From Acidimicrobiales bacterium (lineage in GTDB: Bacteria > Actinomycetota > Acidimicrobiia > Acidimicrobiales > Ilumatobacteraceae), in assembly GCA_030830415.1 (NCBI GenBank), contig JAURNB010000119.1, positions 1-14,355 of the forward strand: DNA of 14,355 nucleotides, read 5' to 3'. A model generated the notes under the pieces. That model ran no database searches. It was not told the origin of the DNA and saw nothing but the letters and a program-made list of their open reading frames with translations. The position numbers were made by a program, and so were the translations under genes. Below, piece after piece: positions 13,980 to 14,355 of the stretch (within the stretch, counting starts at the first letter, position 1; each line of letters starts with the position of its first letter).

Positions 13980-14355
13980 GACACGACCGTAACATTTGCT
14001 CGCGCACTTCCCAGTACATGGGCCAACTCTTCGAGACCACGTCAGGCTCTTCCACCAAAACTTCGGGAACTTGCAGCGCCACCAAACCAAATGCCATGGC
14101 CAACCGGTGATCATGATGAGTAGCAAGAGTGGCACCATGAAGCGGATGTGGCGAGATTTCCAAGCCGTCATCGAGCACGCTGACTTTGGCGCCGCATTTG
14201 TGCAGTTCTTTTGCTAAGTCGCCGAGTCTGTCGCTTTCTTTATTGCGAATGAACCCCACCCCAGTAATTGTGCTTGGCCCCTGGGCAAACAGAGCAACTG
14301 CAACAACGGTGGGTACTAGGTCGGACATATCTTTGAGATCGACGGAGAGACCCTG
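13972..14355 (-). CDS. aroA: 3-phosphoshikimate 1-carboxyvinyltransferase (EPSP synthase), C-terminal part
   Basis: EPSP synthase condenses shikimate 3-phosphate with PEP in aromatic amino acid biosynthesis. Only the last 127 codons are in the window; the rest lies beyond the right edge. They include DMSDLVPTVVAVALFAQG with the catalytic Asp of the DMxD motif, the RNKESDRL segment that contacts PEP phosphate, HHDHRLAMAFGL, and the C-terminal EEPDVVSKSWPMYWE, which resembles the SKTWPxFW seen in actinobacterial AroA. The reading frame is open to the edge (first complete codons QGLSVDLKD), and an internal Met at 14328 is not the true start. The TGA stop lies inside the start region of the HAD phosphatase gene, so aroA begins or belongs to an operon with it. 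The identification is secure. Confidence 0.96.
   Translation of the reverse strand, partial: QGLSVDLKDMSDLVPTVVAVALFAQGPSTITGVGFIRNKESDRLGDLAKELHKCGAKVSVLDDGLEISPHPLHGATLATHHDHRLAMAFGLVALQVPEVLVEEPDVVSKSWPMYWEVREQMLRSCRE

Noticed and set aside
13980..14171. Upstream extension of the HAD phosphatase to the ATG at 14171
   Set aside because: It would overlap conserved aroA sequence by about 200 bases and adds no HAD motif; the GTG at 13979 gives a standard short overlap.
1..14355. tRNA genes, CRISPR arrays, transposases, phage genes, toxin-antitoxin or defence systems
   Set aside because: No cloverleaf, regularly spaced repeat, terminal inverted repeat with transposase, or matching protein motif was found, and the intergenic gaps are all too short to hide one.

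Overview
The window is 14.4 kb of densely packed bacterial chromosome, roughly half GC by eye, with no gap over 100 bases between genes. The mix of genes (FadE/FadD-type lipid enzymes, a luciferase-like flavin oxidoreductase, a creatininase-family protein, DUF5522 and Der with an upstream DUF512 protein) and the apparently leaderless promoters suggest an actinobacterium. An aquatic Acidimicrobiia-like lineage is my best guess, made without any database search. No tRNA, rRNA, CRISPR array, prophage or insertion sequence was seen.

Layout. The left end (1-2482, minus strand) holds a two-gene operon: a DUF512/PDZ radical-SAM-type protein, then der, which runs off the window. Divergent from it are ispH and a small four-helix membrane protein whose start lies inside ispH (2527-4033). 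A lipid block follows: an acyl-CoA dehydrogenase on the minus strand (4030-5229), and divergently a fatty-acyl-CoA synthetase translationally joined to a glycerophosphodiester phosphodiesterase (5304-7639). The centre-right holds enzymes that look catabolic: an LLM flavin oxidoreductase and a CodA-like deaminase/amidohydrolase in tandem (7698-10108), a creatininase-family hydrolase on the minus strand (10111-10902), and a CrtI/PYROXD2-like FAD oxidoreductase (10938-12515). The right end (12512-14355, minus strand) reads aroA (partial), HAD-IB phosphatase, DUF5522 protein and a purine-type phosphoribosyltransferase.

Regulation. Five of the seven genes that appear to begin a transcription unit have a TANNNT -10 hexamer exactly six bases before the start codon, and ispH has one nine bases before. 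This implies leaderless mRNAs as the general rule. The one clear Shine-Dalgarno site, AGGAG, belongs to the phosphoribosyltransferase gene. Three convergent gene pairs end within 2 nt of each other or share stop codons, so no room is left for dedicated terminators.

Novelty. I see no obvious new defence or mobile system. The most interesting material is the LLM oxidoreductase / CodA-like hydrolase / creatininase-like hydrolase / FAD oxidoreductase group, whose substrates cannot be assigned because diagnostic residues of the named family members are missing, and the repeated leaderless promoter geometry.
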